Assembly: GCA_002633025.1 (NCBI GenBank) | Contig: NMRB01000231.1 | Location: forward strand, 382,111-446,110 | Reading direction: 5' to 3' | Origin: Notospermus geniculatus | Lineage: Eukaryota; Nemertea; Pilidiophora; Heteronemertea; Lineidae | DNA: 64,000 nt | Shown: positions 1-10,500 of the stretch, in pieces | Layout of the letters: every line of letters begins with the position of its first letter | Numbering within the stretch: the stretch's first letter is position 1 | Program-made: the position numbers and the translations under genes | Notes under the pieces: model-generated | The model's input: the letters and a program-made list of their open reading frames with translations, nothing else | Database searches by the model: none | Told to the model about the DNA's origin: nothing

Positions 1-416
1 TGAAATAATGACAAACTGTGGCAGGTTCGTCACTTTTGTCGAACTTTGACCTCTGTGACCTTGAAAAGTAGGTCAAATCAAAAACCCGTTATATATGTTA
101 TGTATCCTTATTAGATACACCTATGATAAAAATTTGGAGAAGATCTAGTCATTAGTTCAGGAGTTATTGCACTTTTTGTGTTTTCGGTTTCCGCCACCTG
201 GTGGCCAAGCTAAGAGTCGAATCGGACCGAAACTTGGTGTCATGGGTCATCTGACCTAGGGGTATATATGTACCAAGTTTCAGATCAATAGCTCTGGCGG
301 TTACGAAACGTGCCCTGCTAACGGACAACGACGACGACGACGACGGACGACGACGGACGACGACGGACGACGGACGCACAACCATTGTATAAGCTCACCA
401 CGGTGAGCTAAAAATG
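1..416. repeat. Dispersed repeat, window-truncated copy
   Basis: This stretch is nearly identical to 46334-46722, so it is a dispersed repeat cut by the window edge. It contains a CCACCTGGTGG motif, a GACGACG microsatellite, and ends in an 18-base hairpin (392-409, AGCTCACCACGGTGAGCT). No coding frame is convincing. The shared right end (GTGAGCTAAAAA) defines one element boundary. Confidence 0.75.
323..376. repeat. GACGACG microsatellite
   Basis: Runs of GACGAC interrupted by GGACGACG form a simple repeat inside the dispersed repeat. The copy at about 46660-46684 is shorter, so the tract varies in length between copies. Confidence 0.8.
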
Positions 417-740
417 GCAGCCAGAGCCGAAGCCTTCTAGCCCTAGCGGTGGCTTCGGGAACCAAAATGGCACAAATAATTTTGCAACTATAAAAATAAT
501 TTTGCATTTGTATTTGCAACATTTGAATTCTGTAAGTGCAAAATAATCCTCCATAATTTCCGCTCTTCATCGGATTTCACCGAAGATGACTTCGGGCAAC
601 CAATCAAATTGAAATTTGTCGTGCAGAACTTTCTTTGTGGTATTGTTCATGAATTGAATTTGAATTTGAATTTATATGAGCCAAAGTACATTTTTAAAGA
701 TGGACGACTGGCGGCCATATTTGAAGTGCAAAGGGAGAGG

Positions 741-904
741 CCAGGGCTGGGTTGCACAAAACTCATGTTAGCGCTAACATGATGTTAGCGCTAACATCAT
801 GTTAAATGACGTAAAATGACAATGTATTTTGACGTCATCTAACATAAAAGTTAGCGCTAACACCATGTTAGCGCTAACATGAGTTTTGTGCAACCGGCCC
901 CTGG
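741..904. mobile_element. Foldback MITE, GGTTGCACAAAACTC ends
   Basis: The left arm reads GGTTGCACAAAACTCATG followed by TTAGCGCTAAC palindromes, and the right arm is its inverted complement (CATGAGTTTTGTGCAACC). The whole unit folds into one long hairpin. It has no coding capacity. Its ends match the GGGCC-plus-CACAAA pattern of several other foldbacks in the window. Confidence 0.8.
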
Positions 905-1010
905 GCCCATGTTCCCGAAGCTGTCGTTAGGTTAACGATGTCGTTAAAACTGGAAAAATGCATAGCGTAACGATATCGTTAACATTACGACGGCTTCGGG
1001 AACATGGGTC
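903..1010. mobile_element. Foldback MITE, GGGCCCATGTTCCCGAAGC ends
   Basis: The left end GGGCCCATGTTCCCGAAGC is mirrored by GGCTTCGGGAACATGGGTC at the right. The interior is built of GTTAACGAT/ATCGTTAAC palindromes. It directly abuts the preceding foldback, so one probably inserted next to the other. Confidence 0.75.
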
Positions 1011-1683
1011 GAGATCTGGTGATCGGACGTGGCCAGGTCACTGTAGGCCTAGCCTATCCATCTATCTACATACACCTAGGCCTAGCCTAGGCCTACCAAA
1101 AAAGGCCCACTTGCTCGGAACTAATTCCTCCAAGCTACGAGTGACGAAAATGCCGAGAATCTAACCATATACATTGTAGCACACCACCAGTCTGCGTAAT
1201 CAGGTAATGACGTCGTGTGGGCCTACATGTGTACATAGTACATGGCGCCTGGGCTGTACTCGGCGAGCGCTTGGATGTGTGCCGTCGGTCTGTATGGCCT
1301 GAATATCAGGCGAAATCAGGTCATGACAAACCACAACAAACACCTGCCTTTCCAAAGGCTAAAATAGCCCAAAATCCACCAAAAACCGACCGAATGAATA
1401 ATAAACGAATTCAACTCACCAAAAAATCATGAGATGGTTGCTTACTGTACTTTAGATCAAGAAATATCGATGTTTACCTCTGTCTCACTGACAAGTCGGT
1501 CAAGGTGAAGTAATAATATTATTCGTGACGTCACTTCGGCTCATATCAACAAGTAATGTCGAACAATAGGCTATAGGTACAGGGTGTCCCCAAAACAATG
1601 CACAGCCATATTCCCAGGCTGGTGTTCCGTATACCGGTGTGACGGGGATAGAATGTTTTTTAAAAACCCAAAAGAACCTTGGC

Positions 1684-2011
1684 CGTGTTCGGAAAGCTTC
1701 CCCGAGGAAATTTCTTCCCCGAGCTTCGGGGAATGTGAGCATGCCCAGTGAAGGCGAATTTCCGAACGATATTTGCCCTTCCTCGGGGAAAGGTACTACT
1801 GTGGGTTGCAGGCGTGAAATGTTCCACGTTTAGCCAATCAGCATGTCGGATTGGAAAGAAAACGAAATGCATGCCGGGTGTTTCCCCAAGTGAGCGACTC
1901 GGCGAGTCGCTCACTTCGGCCAGGCTCGAGGAAGCCTTGGCAGCCTGCCAAATACCTTACCGAACGCTCTCCCGCTTCCCCGAGCCTCCCCGAGGAAGCT
2001 TTCCGAACACG
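1684..2011. mobile_element. Foldback element with 23-bp inverted ends
   Basis: CGTGTTCGGAAAGCTTCC at the left pairs with GGAAGCTTTCCGAACACG at the right. A perfect internal palindrome, AGTGAGCGACTC-G-GCGAGTCGCTCACT style, lies at 1888-1915. Several CCCCGAGGAA words recur inside. It is a non-coding inverted-repeat element. Confidence 0.7.
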
Positions 2012-2500
2012 CTACTTTATTGCCAAGAACGATTCCTAACATTTTGTGCTCTGATAACTTGTGTTTTATTGCTGTTCGATGACAAAGGGTTAATTTATTC
2101 ATACATTGTCTAAAAGTTGAGAAGTTGTAAGGTGACATCGTCAGGAAACATGGACTGAAGTTCGCCACCAAAACACACCAACAGACCTGTGCTGCCACCT
2201 GAGCTATTAGCAGAGGTAGCTACGAATCATTGCAGATACATTGTTTCATGTTGGCCATCCTATATCGAGCAACATGTATATCTATCGAGCTAATTGACAA
2301 AGATAGGCCCCTATCACTTTTTCTTTACATAAGAATGTTGTTTTCCTTTATAATAATCAGATTAATTGGAAAAAAATTCCATCTGAACTGATACTCAGTA
2401 TCATTTTGGTGATAAGAAGCAAGAACGTTTAAGTTGCGTGGAAGATTTGACACCAAACTACTGATGGCTTCAAAAAGTTTGACCTCCCAGAGTTGGTGAA

Positions 2501-2810
2501 GCGGGTGATTCACTGTAAAAGTTGCGATTTTGGCTTGAGACGGAGTTGTATTGCGTTCCCTTAAGGGTGGCGCACACGAGCGACTAAATCTGGGCGACCG
2601 CCGACGAGACTGGTGGTGCGACTAGACATCAGCCAATCAGAAGCGCCAAATCTTGTCGCTTTGGCGGTCGGAAGCCAAGTCGGCCGACAAATCGGTCAAA
2701 ATTGTCGCTCGTGTGCGCCGCCCTTTATAGGACTTCCGATTGCCATATAAGGTAACCGCGAGGGGACGCAACCCCGTCTCAAGCCAAAATAGCAACATTG
2801 GATCACCCGC
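2501..2810. mobile_element. Foldback MITE split by a second MITE
   Basis: The outer ends GCGGGTGATTCACTG and ...GGATCACCCGC with GGCTTGAGACGG/CCGTCTCAAGCC arms match the intact element at 44517-44663. The centre is interrupted by another foldback at 2564-2725. The 44.5-kb copy serves as an approximate empty site. Confidence 0.8.
2564..2725. mobile_element. Inner MITE, AGGGTGGCGCACACGAGCGAC ends with TA flanks
   Basis: AGGGTGGCGCACACGAGCG at the left is mirrored by CGCTCGTGTGCGCCGCCCT at the right. A TA dinucleotide flanks both sides (2562-2563 and 2726-2727), as expected for a TA target duplication of Tc1/mariner-like or related elements. It lies inside the older foldback at 2501-2810. Confidence 0.75.
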
Positions 2811-3490
2811 TTTAATGGAGTTGCTATTGTCTCCAAAGTGATTACATAACCAGTGACTAGCGGATGCTGTCATGGTGTAGCATAACCTGAGCTTTACCAC
2901 CGTACCAAGTTTGTGTCGTGCGCAGAGAAGCAACGGGAGATCGAAGTGGCCCTCTAAAATCATCGTGAGGTCGTGAATGCTAGCTCCCTCCGCGCCGAGC
3001 ACTAAGAACCTCTGATATTCTCACGGTGACGAAAACAGAAGAAAATACAAACAATTAATTCCATCTCATTCCTTTAATTACTGATATTGTACATTTTTTC
3101 CCAATATTGTACATAGATACGGTATCCCGCCCGGCCTAAAATTTGATTTATTTACTCCCAAAAATTGATTTCCAATTACATGTACCACAAACGGGCCAAC
3201 GCCATTTTCAACCTTGTTGCAAACACAGGAAAGGCGGTAGATCTAAGGAACAAAAAAAAGACGAAAGCGCGTTTGGCTTGCCATACCCGACTGAGAAACT
3301 AACATCTGAGTATAGGCCTATCATAATGCAGTCATGTTTCTTTGCCGGTACCTAACAGCTATGCTCTCGAGCGCACACAGACTATAGCTGCCGAAAGGGC
3401 TAACACAGACGACAATGAAGACGAAGCTTCTGTCCTGTTTATCACAGCAAATACGAAAAAAATCGGAGAAGCATTTGAAGTGTGACAGAA

Positions 3491-3665
3491 ATGATGCTCC
3501 TGGAATACACCCGTTCACGGGCCACTGGAGAGCTGTCAGAGAGGGAATATGATGCCCCTGGAATACACCCGTGCACGGGCCACTGGAGAGCTGTCAGAGA
3601 GGGAATATGATGCCCCTGGAATACACCCGTGCACGGGCCACTGGAGAGCTGTCAGAGAGGGAATA
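3491..3665. repeat. 58-bp minisatellite, three copies
   Basis: Units begin at 3491, 3549 and 3607 with ATGATGCYCCTGGAATACAC and run to GAGAGGGAAT. The second and third units are almost identical. The array ends exactly where the foldback at 3666 begins. There are no spacers, so it is not a CRISPR array. Confidence 0.9.
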
Positions 3666-3781
3666 GGGAGTTTTCGCAAAGACCCCGAAACGCCAAACCT
3701 ATTGTTCGATGCCACGAAGAGAGCACCGAACAAAAGGATGGACGGTCCCGTTGGCGTTTCGGGGGCTTTGCGAAAACTCTA
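3666..3781. mobile_element. MITE family A, copy 1 (GAGTTTTCGCAAAG ends)
   Basis: The ends GAGTTTTCGCAAAGACCCC and GGGGCTTTGCGAAAACTC are inverted repeats that continue into CGAAACGCCAA arms. The centre contains a conserved ATGCCACGAAGAGAGCACCG stretch. Sister copies lie at 8861-8989, 14993-15112 and 25728-25852. Confidence 0.85.
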
Positions 3782-3969
3782 TAATGTCGAGCAGGGATCA
3801 TTAAAAATACACCCAAGAACTATTTAGCACAACAGACCTACATATTAGGCTACACACCACATCTTGAACCATCAAGGGTTCGTAGTTCAAGATGACACAC
3901 AGGACATTGGCCCCTATTGGAATATCACTCCTGCCACACCAGCAAACTACAGAGAGGTACTCATCACTT

Positions 3970-3975
3970 ATTTAT
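3970..3975 (-). promoter_or_regulatory. Possible poly(A) signal of the SLC6 gene
   Basis: TTTATT on the plus strand is AATAAA on the minus strand, about 580 bases beyond the SLC6 stop codon. It is the first good hexamer I noticed downstream, but no transcript data support it. Confidence 0.3.
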
Positions 3976-4102
3976 TATGTTCCGTTGAGATATCCCATAA
4001 CGCAACATATCAACTCAATATGCAAAACTGAAGTTCGTCTCATGATTCATAGGCCTATTTACAGAAAAATTCACAACGTTCAACCTTTAAAACATCCTCA
4101 AG

Positions 4103-4190
4103 TCCCACCACAGGGGTTTTTACCTCGCTGCTCTTCATCCACTCAGAGTGATGAAGAGGAACGAAACCGCAGCCCTGCTGTGGGAGGATG
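4103..4190. mobile_element. Short foldback, CCCACCACAGGGG ends
   Basis: CCCACCACAGGGGTTTTTACC is followed by CTCTTCATCCACTCAGAGTG and ends in CCCTGCTGTGGGAGGATG. The ends are inverted, and a CTCTTCATC/GATGAAGAG hairpin sits in the middle. A second copy in the opposite orientation lies at 12925-13010. Confidence 0.65.
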
Positions 4191-4550
4191 CATTGGAATA
4201 CGCAATATTTACATGTGGTGTACAGGTTTTATTTCCAGTACGTTAATAGTCTAATAGGAACTTCAAAAAATGACGACTTTCCATAGAAGATTAGGCCCTT
4301 GGGGAGTTCTATTTGGTTCATGCCTGACGGATAACGTTATAATCGACAATACTTCAGAGTATAGTCCCTCCTATTCCTAATGATACATTATGCTGCCATC
4401 TATCAAAGTAACGTTTACCTAACCGTCCGAGGACAAACCACACAGTCTGGTTGTTCAACTTCTAGATAACGCCAGTCCCCAAACTTTAGCTCAGATGACA
4501 CATAAACCCTAACCCAGTACCTTATTAGTAGGCCTACTCATTACGAGTGA

Positions 4551-7500
4551 CTACATGGTAGTTTCGAAGGTATACACAATATTAAACGATGGGTTCTCAA
4601 AGGTATTTCCTGAGAGTTTGGCTTCCAAATTATGGTGGGTGGCTTCCACGTTGTTCTGGCATTCTTCGTACTGCGCCACCTTATGGGCAGGACCCCAGTC
4701 ATCAGAGGGCTTCAGCAAATGTCGGATTTTCTGAAACGATATATATAATACTGCATGTAGGTAATGATGCCAGTGCAGAAAACGTATGGGCACCCCGGTA
4801 TAATAGGGAGTTTAAGAGACCACACGCTAACGATAATATTTACGTTTTCAACAATATTTTTTGTACATGAAACACATGCAAGAAAGAGCGTTGACGTAAA
4901 CGTTATCGTTAGCGTGTGATCTCTTAAATATAGTCATACAGCAAATGCATATGCAATATTCCGAATTAACATGGCCATCACTGTCGAAACCTCGCGCAAG
5001 GCCCTCTGGTGGCGAAACTTGTGTTCGTACTGTAATTACACTTGATAAAAATTGGGATTCAAAGCGGAGTTCAAAAGGCTGCCGGATCTCACCTTAAAGA
5101 AACTCATATCCTTGGGACCGTAATATATCTTGACACCCATCATGACTGGCAGCGCCACCACTGGAGCCAAGGCCATTAACCAGCCAATCAGATTTGCCCA
5201 GAGAGGGTAAACGTAGTTGCCGTATTCTATTGGTTTATACTGTATCCAGTTGAAAATCAGTAAGAACTGAAATTAAATGACGTGTCAACCATGTCATTGA
5301 AAAGGGTGGATTTTTGAAACCATGACTGGTAATATGTATTTTGCTCAACTGCATCAAAAATATACATGTACATGAATTGTAAAAAAAACAGGACTGCAAG
5401 TATGATTATGATGTAACGATTTCTTTCTGTGTTTCTCCGGCGAGGGCTTCTGTTCAGGGAAAGCCAAAAACCTGATTGTCACTTACGCACAATGTAGCCG
5501 GACTGAGGAACCGCCAAAACGCAACGAAAAACTTGTGCCAGAACCAACTCCTTTTGCCTATCATGTCTTCGATGTCGCCCAGAAATCGTTCGGCGCCGTA
5601 CACCCACCCGATGATCAAAGATTCCAACATGGCGATGAGGAACACTGACCAACTTGCAGCGTAAGTATCCATCAGTTGCAGCATGTAAATACCTCCCTGA
5701 AATGCAACCAGGAAGCATTCGAAGAACGTCGAGATTTTGGAGGTACAGTACATAAGGGCTCTGAGGTGAATTTTCTGTTGCTGGTCAGACCCGTCGTGGT
5801 TGTGAATAAAATCCGCTCAAGTGGCTACCAAGTCGGTTCATCTCATTTCGCCTACACCCGTTTCCGACACCCATTCGCTATGTCGGCGAAATGGTGAGTT
5901 GACAAATGGGTGTAGGCGAATGGTGAATAGACGAAACGACGGGTACAGGCGAAATGGCAATACACCAGATTGTCTTCTAATTCTATTCTAGGCCGATAGG
6001 CCTAAAGCAAGGTTCATTGGCGCACGGATCCGGTCCGTTTTCAGTCCGTTTGCCCCTAGTTTTCCGGATACGACAACGAAAAAGTCCATTGATCTATTTT
6101 TACGGACCTGAATCGGACAAAATCCGTGTGCCAATGAACCTTGCTTAAAGCAAAAAGGAACTAAAAGCATTCATTTCTTGTTTTGGACAATAACTCACGT
6201 TAGTGCATATAATAAGTCCTCCAACATATCCGATACAGCTCATTCCAAGCACAACAAATACCTTCCTTTTTCTCCACTTGGGGAAGCGATCCAGTGCCGC
6301 GGTGGTAACGGTTTCGAGCAAGGCAAACTGAAAAACGGCAACCGTATTTTATTTATTTTTATTTATTTAACGTAGATTCATTGACTCAACCATATTTCAA
6401 ATGAAATAACACGGGAATAAAGGGCTAGCAACGCCTGGGGACGAGATTTCCACGTGTTGCTCACTGACCTGACTATCCAAGCCAAGCGTTAACAACATGA
6501 AGAAAAACAAGAAGGCCCATAGCGGAGAAATGGGTAGTCTGGTCACAACCTCGGGGTACACAATGAAGGCCAAACCAGCACCTGTGATAAAACGTAAAGG
6601 GGGATGAGGTCGTAAATCATGTATTGTAGTACGGTTTACCTATAAATGTCTTTTTTACGAATGTATAACTACTCTTAGCCAAAAAGGTTCTTTAGGGGTT
6701 CTTTGTGCCACACCAGAGGAACCCCTACAACCTTCTGTAAAGAACCCGAAAGGGTTCCATATAGAACCTTTCTGTCGCCAAAGAACCCATATAGGTTCCA
6801 GTTAGAACCCTTTTCTGAGGGAAAGGTTCTATCTGGAACCTCTAAAGGTTCTTAAACAACCCGAGGGTTCTTAAATCAGAAGGTTCTCTTGGTGTGGCAC
6901 CAAAGAACCTTTTCGGCTAAGAGTGTATAAAGCAAAAAATCCCCAAGGTAAAATTCCCCAACCAGAATATCACCTTTTAAGAGCATGAAATCCTCTCACC
7001 TTGATCAACCACATCGCCGACGTCCTTCTTCAACTCCTGAGCCAGGTATCCAACGATGGAAAATATCACAAACCCGGCAAATATACTGGTGGATATGTTA
7101 CTGAGGGACACAACCAAGGTATCTCTGCAAAAAAACACAGCATGACACGGCATGTTTGTAAGAAACTAGGTGACTGTCATCAGTTTTGCGTCACGTAAAG
7201 AAAGAATGACATACATGTACCTTCGATCAATGAAGTGTAAGCAAGATAAGTTGCACACAGGGGCACAATTTCCACTTCACCTCCAAGCAGACAGTGATGT
7301 CAGCCACGGCCGACAAACAGAGCAGTGATTGGCCAAATGTGGCCCGCACTCATTGGTAGAAATTTCTTTTTCACCGGGTAAACATCAGTATGGCGTCAAA
7401 TTGGTCAGAATTCATTTCTGAAGCGTCCAATAGTGCGCACCAAGTTTTCGACTTCGGAACCGAACAGCAGTGCTCAGCATCTATTCTATCGTTAGCAGAA

Positions 7501-10500
7501 GGACGATCTTTTAACTTACTTGAAGCAGTTGTTGTGGTATTTGTTATAACTAGCAAGAGTAATGAGACCACCCCAGGCTGGAGACAAGGAGAAGAAGATT
7601 TGAACAGCAGCGTCGCCCCACACCTGCAGGGGAGGGAAAGCGTTATATACATTTAGCAAAGGTGCGAAGCCAAGTACTAGGGTAACAGGAGCGTAGTGAC
7701 TATCTTGAACCATCGAGGGTTCGCGCCCGGCTACGCCGTCGGAACACAATGAGGGGAGCTTTTTACTCAAAAGCTTTTAAATTCGAATTCAACTTCATGA
7801 GGACGTACCTTAGCTTTNNNACCTTTTAAGAGCATGAAATCATCTCACCTTGATCAACCACATCGCCGACGTCCTTCTTCAACTCCTGAGCCAGGTATCC
7901 AACGATGGAAAATATCACAAACCCGGCAAATATACTGGTGGATATGTTACTGAGGGACACAACCAAGGTATCTCTGCAAAAAAAGTAACACAGCATCACA
8001 CGACGTGTTTGTAAGAAACTGTAGGCGACTGTCATCAGTTTTGCGTCACGGCGTAAAGAAAGAATGATATACCGGTAATAGTACCTGCGATCTGAATGAA
8101 AGCAAGATAAGTTGCACACAGGGGCACAATTTCCACATCACCTCCAAGCAGAAAGTGATGTTACCACGGCCGACAAACAGCGCAGAGATTGGCCAAATGT
8201 GGCCCGCACTCATTGGTAGAAATTTCTTTTTCACCGGGAAAACATCAGTATGGCGTCAATAGGTCAGAATTCATTTCTGAAGCGTCCAATAGTGCGCACC
8301 AAGTTTTCGACTTCGGAACCGAACAGCAGTGCTCAGCATCTTCTATATGTTAGCAGAAGGACGATCTTTTAACTTACTTGAAGCAGTTGTTGTGGTATTT
8401 GTTATAACTAGCGAGAGTAATGAGACCACCCCAGGCTGGAGACAAGGAGAAGAAGATTTGAACAGCAGCGTCGCCCCACACCTGCAGGGGAGGGAAAGCG
8501 TTATATACATTTAGCAAAGGTGCGAAGCCAAGTACTAGGGTAACAGGAGCGTAGTGACCATCTTGAACCATCGAGGGTTCGCGCTACAATGAGAAGAGCT
8601 TTTTACTCAAAGCTTTTAAATTCGAATTCAACTTCATGAGGACGTACCTTAGCTTTAGAAAGCCTCGAGAAATCCGGCGTAAGGTAATAGATGATGCCAT
8701 TCAGGGCCCCAGGTAAGGTCACCCCACGGAAGAACAGGATCACCAGCACCACGTAGGGAAATAGTGCCGTAAAGTACACAACCTGGAAAAAAGTTACCCC
8801 AAGTTACCCGAATTGTCCAAAGGAGCAGGAAGCCATTTGCACGCATTATGGCAGTATTATGGAGTTTTTGCAAAGCCCCCGAAACGCCAACGCGAACGCC
8901 CAACCCAGATTATTCGATGCCACGAAGAGAGCACCGAACAAAAGCAAAGACGTTCGCGTTGGCGTTTCGGGGTCTTTGCGAAAACACTACAATGGTGATA
9001 AGATGCCCGGAGGAGACTGAACTTCTGTAATACCACGACAGAATAGGGGATCTGTCTTCAGTTTGCATTCTAGGCCTACCATGAGATCAAGGGGGAGGGA
9101 GAGCCAGGTGTTAGGAAATACGATGAACCATCACGAGACTGGGCAACAAAATGAAAAAAAGCCGACAATCCATGCGGACTTTTAAAATACATGATTGTAT
9201 AGGTCTAATGTCTAACCTTTCCCGATGACTGGACGCCTTTGCTCAGACACAGAAAAACAATAATCCAGGCGAGGAGGAGGCAGAGTGCCAACTGCCATCT
9301 AATCCCTCCCATCTCATGCATCCCGGCTGACACGGACAAGACGTAATTCCTGAAAATAAGACATCATCGATTGAAATCAAATCCGCAGTCGTCGAGACGA
9401 TCATTGGTGCAAAGGATTTGGATCAGAAGTATAGACTGAAGGCTATCACGAACACCAGGCGATACGCCATCGAAATGGTTTGGGTTTTTTTGTTGTCGGC
9501 AATGACTTGACCATGTGGTGAAGCCGTTAGGTCAAGGAACTTCCATCAGAGACGCCAGAGAGCTAGGCCCTCACCTGCCATTGCGCGTCCACCATGTCCA
9601 CGACGACAAAGAACGTTGCCTCAACTTACTCAAAATATTCTTCAGCGGGTGGCCTTTTGGTCATATTGGTGACGAGGTCGTGGATACCATAGGTGGAAGC
9701 CATAGTCTCATTGTAACAAGTCCTGTTGTAATATATTCCTGTGTGATTGTACATCTCTTGGCAAGAATCGGCGTCCTTATAGGAATAACAGTCTGAAAAT
9801 AAAATGATGTGAGAACGCCTTTTTCTATAAGCAGAGAGAGACGGCGGTGACCCGAAATTGGCCTTACGTCAATCGGTTGCTTTTGGTATAGAAAATCCTA
9901 CCCAATGTGCTCCATTCCGATCCACAGCTTTCCCATGGCAAGACGCTGGTCCAGGAGGCGAACATATAGAACAATGTCCAAGCGATGATCATGTTGTAAT
10001 ACAGGGCCACAATGGCGGAGATTATCACCATGCCATAACCCAGGCCTGAAAGGAAGATAGGTTACCGTATACTTTGTGTTTTGTGCGAACCCTAGTACAT
10101 CGACTGTTGAACTGAGAACCCGAGTGTCGCAAAGGCTGTGAATCGATCCATCAACCAGCGTTTCGGAAACAAAGGGGAAACACTGACACACTGAAACACT
10201 GGCAGATGTTAACCGGCCTATACCATTATACATATACAATGACAGACTTACCAGAGAAGAGAGGACAAAATTTCTGAAATATCGCTATGGGACCGAGGCT
10301 AGCGTATTGTCCGAAGGCCAATTCCATGAACATCAGCGGCATTCCGACCAGCAGTAACATGAGGAGGAATGGGATGAGGAAGGCACCTGGTCAAGACGAA
10401 CAGATTTATATGATTTAATTACATTTAAGAATGTAAATCCACTAACTAGACTCGGAGAGTGACACCATTTTACCCCCACAGCAGTTTCGAACTGCTTTAG

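Noticed and set aside
3491-3665. CRISPR-like array
   Set aside because: The repeats are direct and contiguous without unique spacers, in a eukaryotic genome.
7000-8481. Duplicated SLC6 exons as mutually exclusive alternative exons
   Set aside because: The introns are duplicated as well, the left copy stops in mid-exon at NNN, and differences are silent or intronic. An unmerged assembly overlap explains everything.
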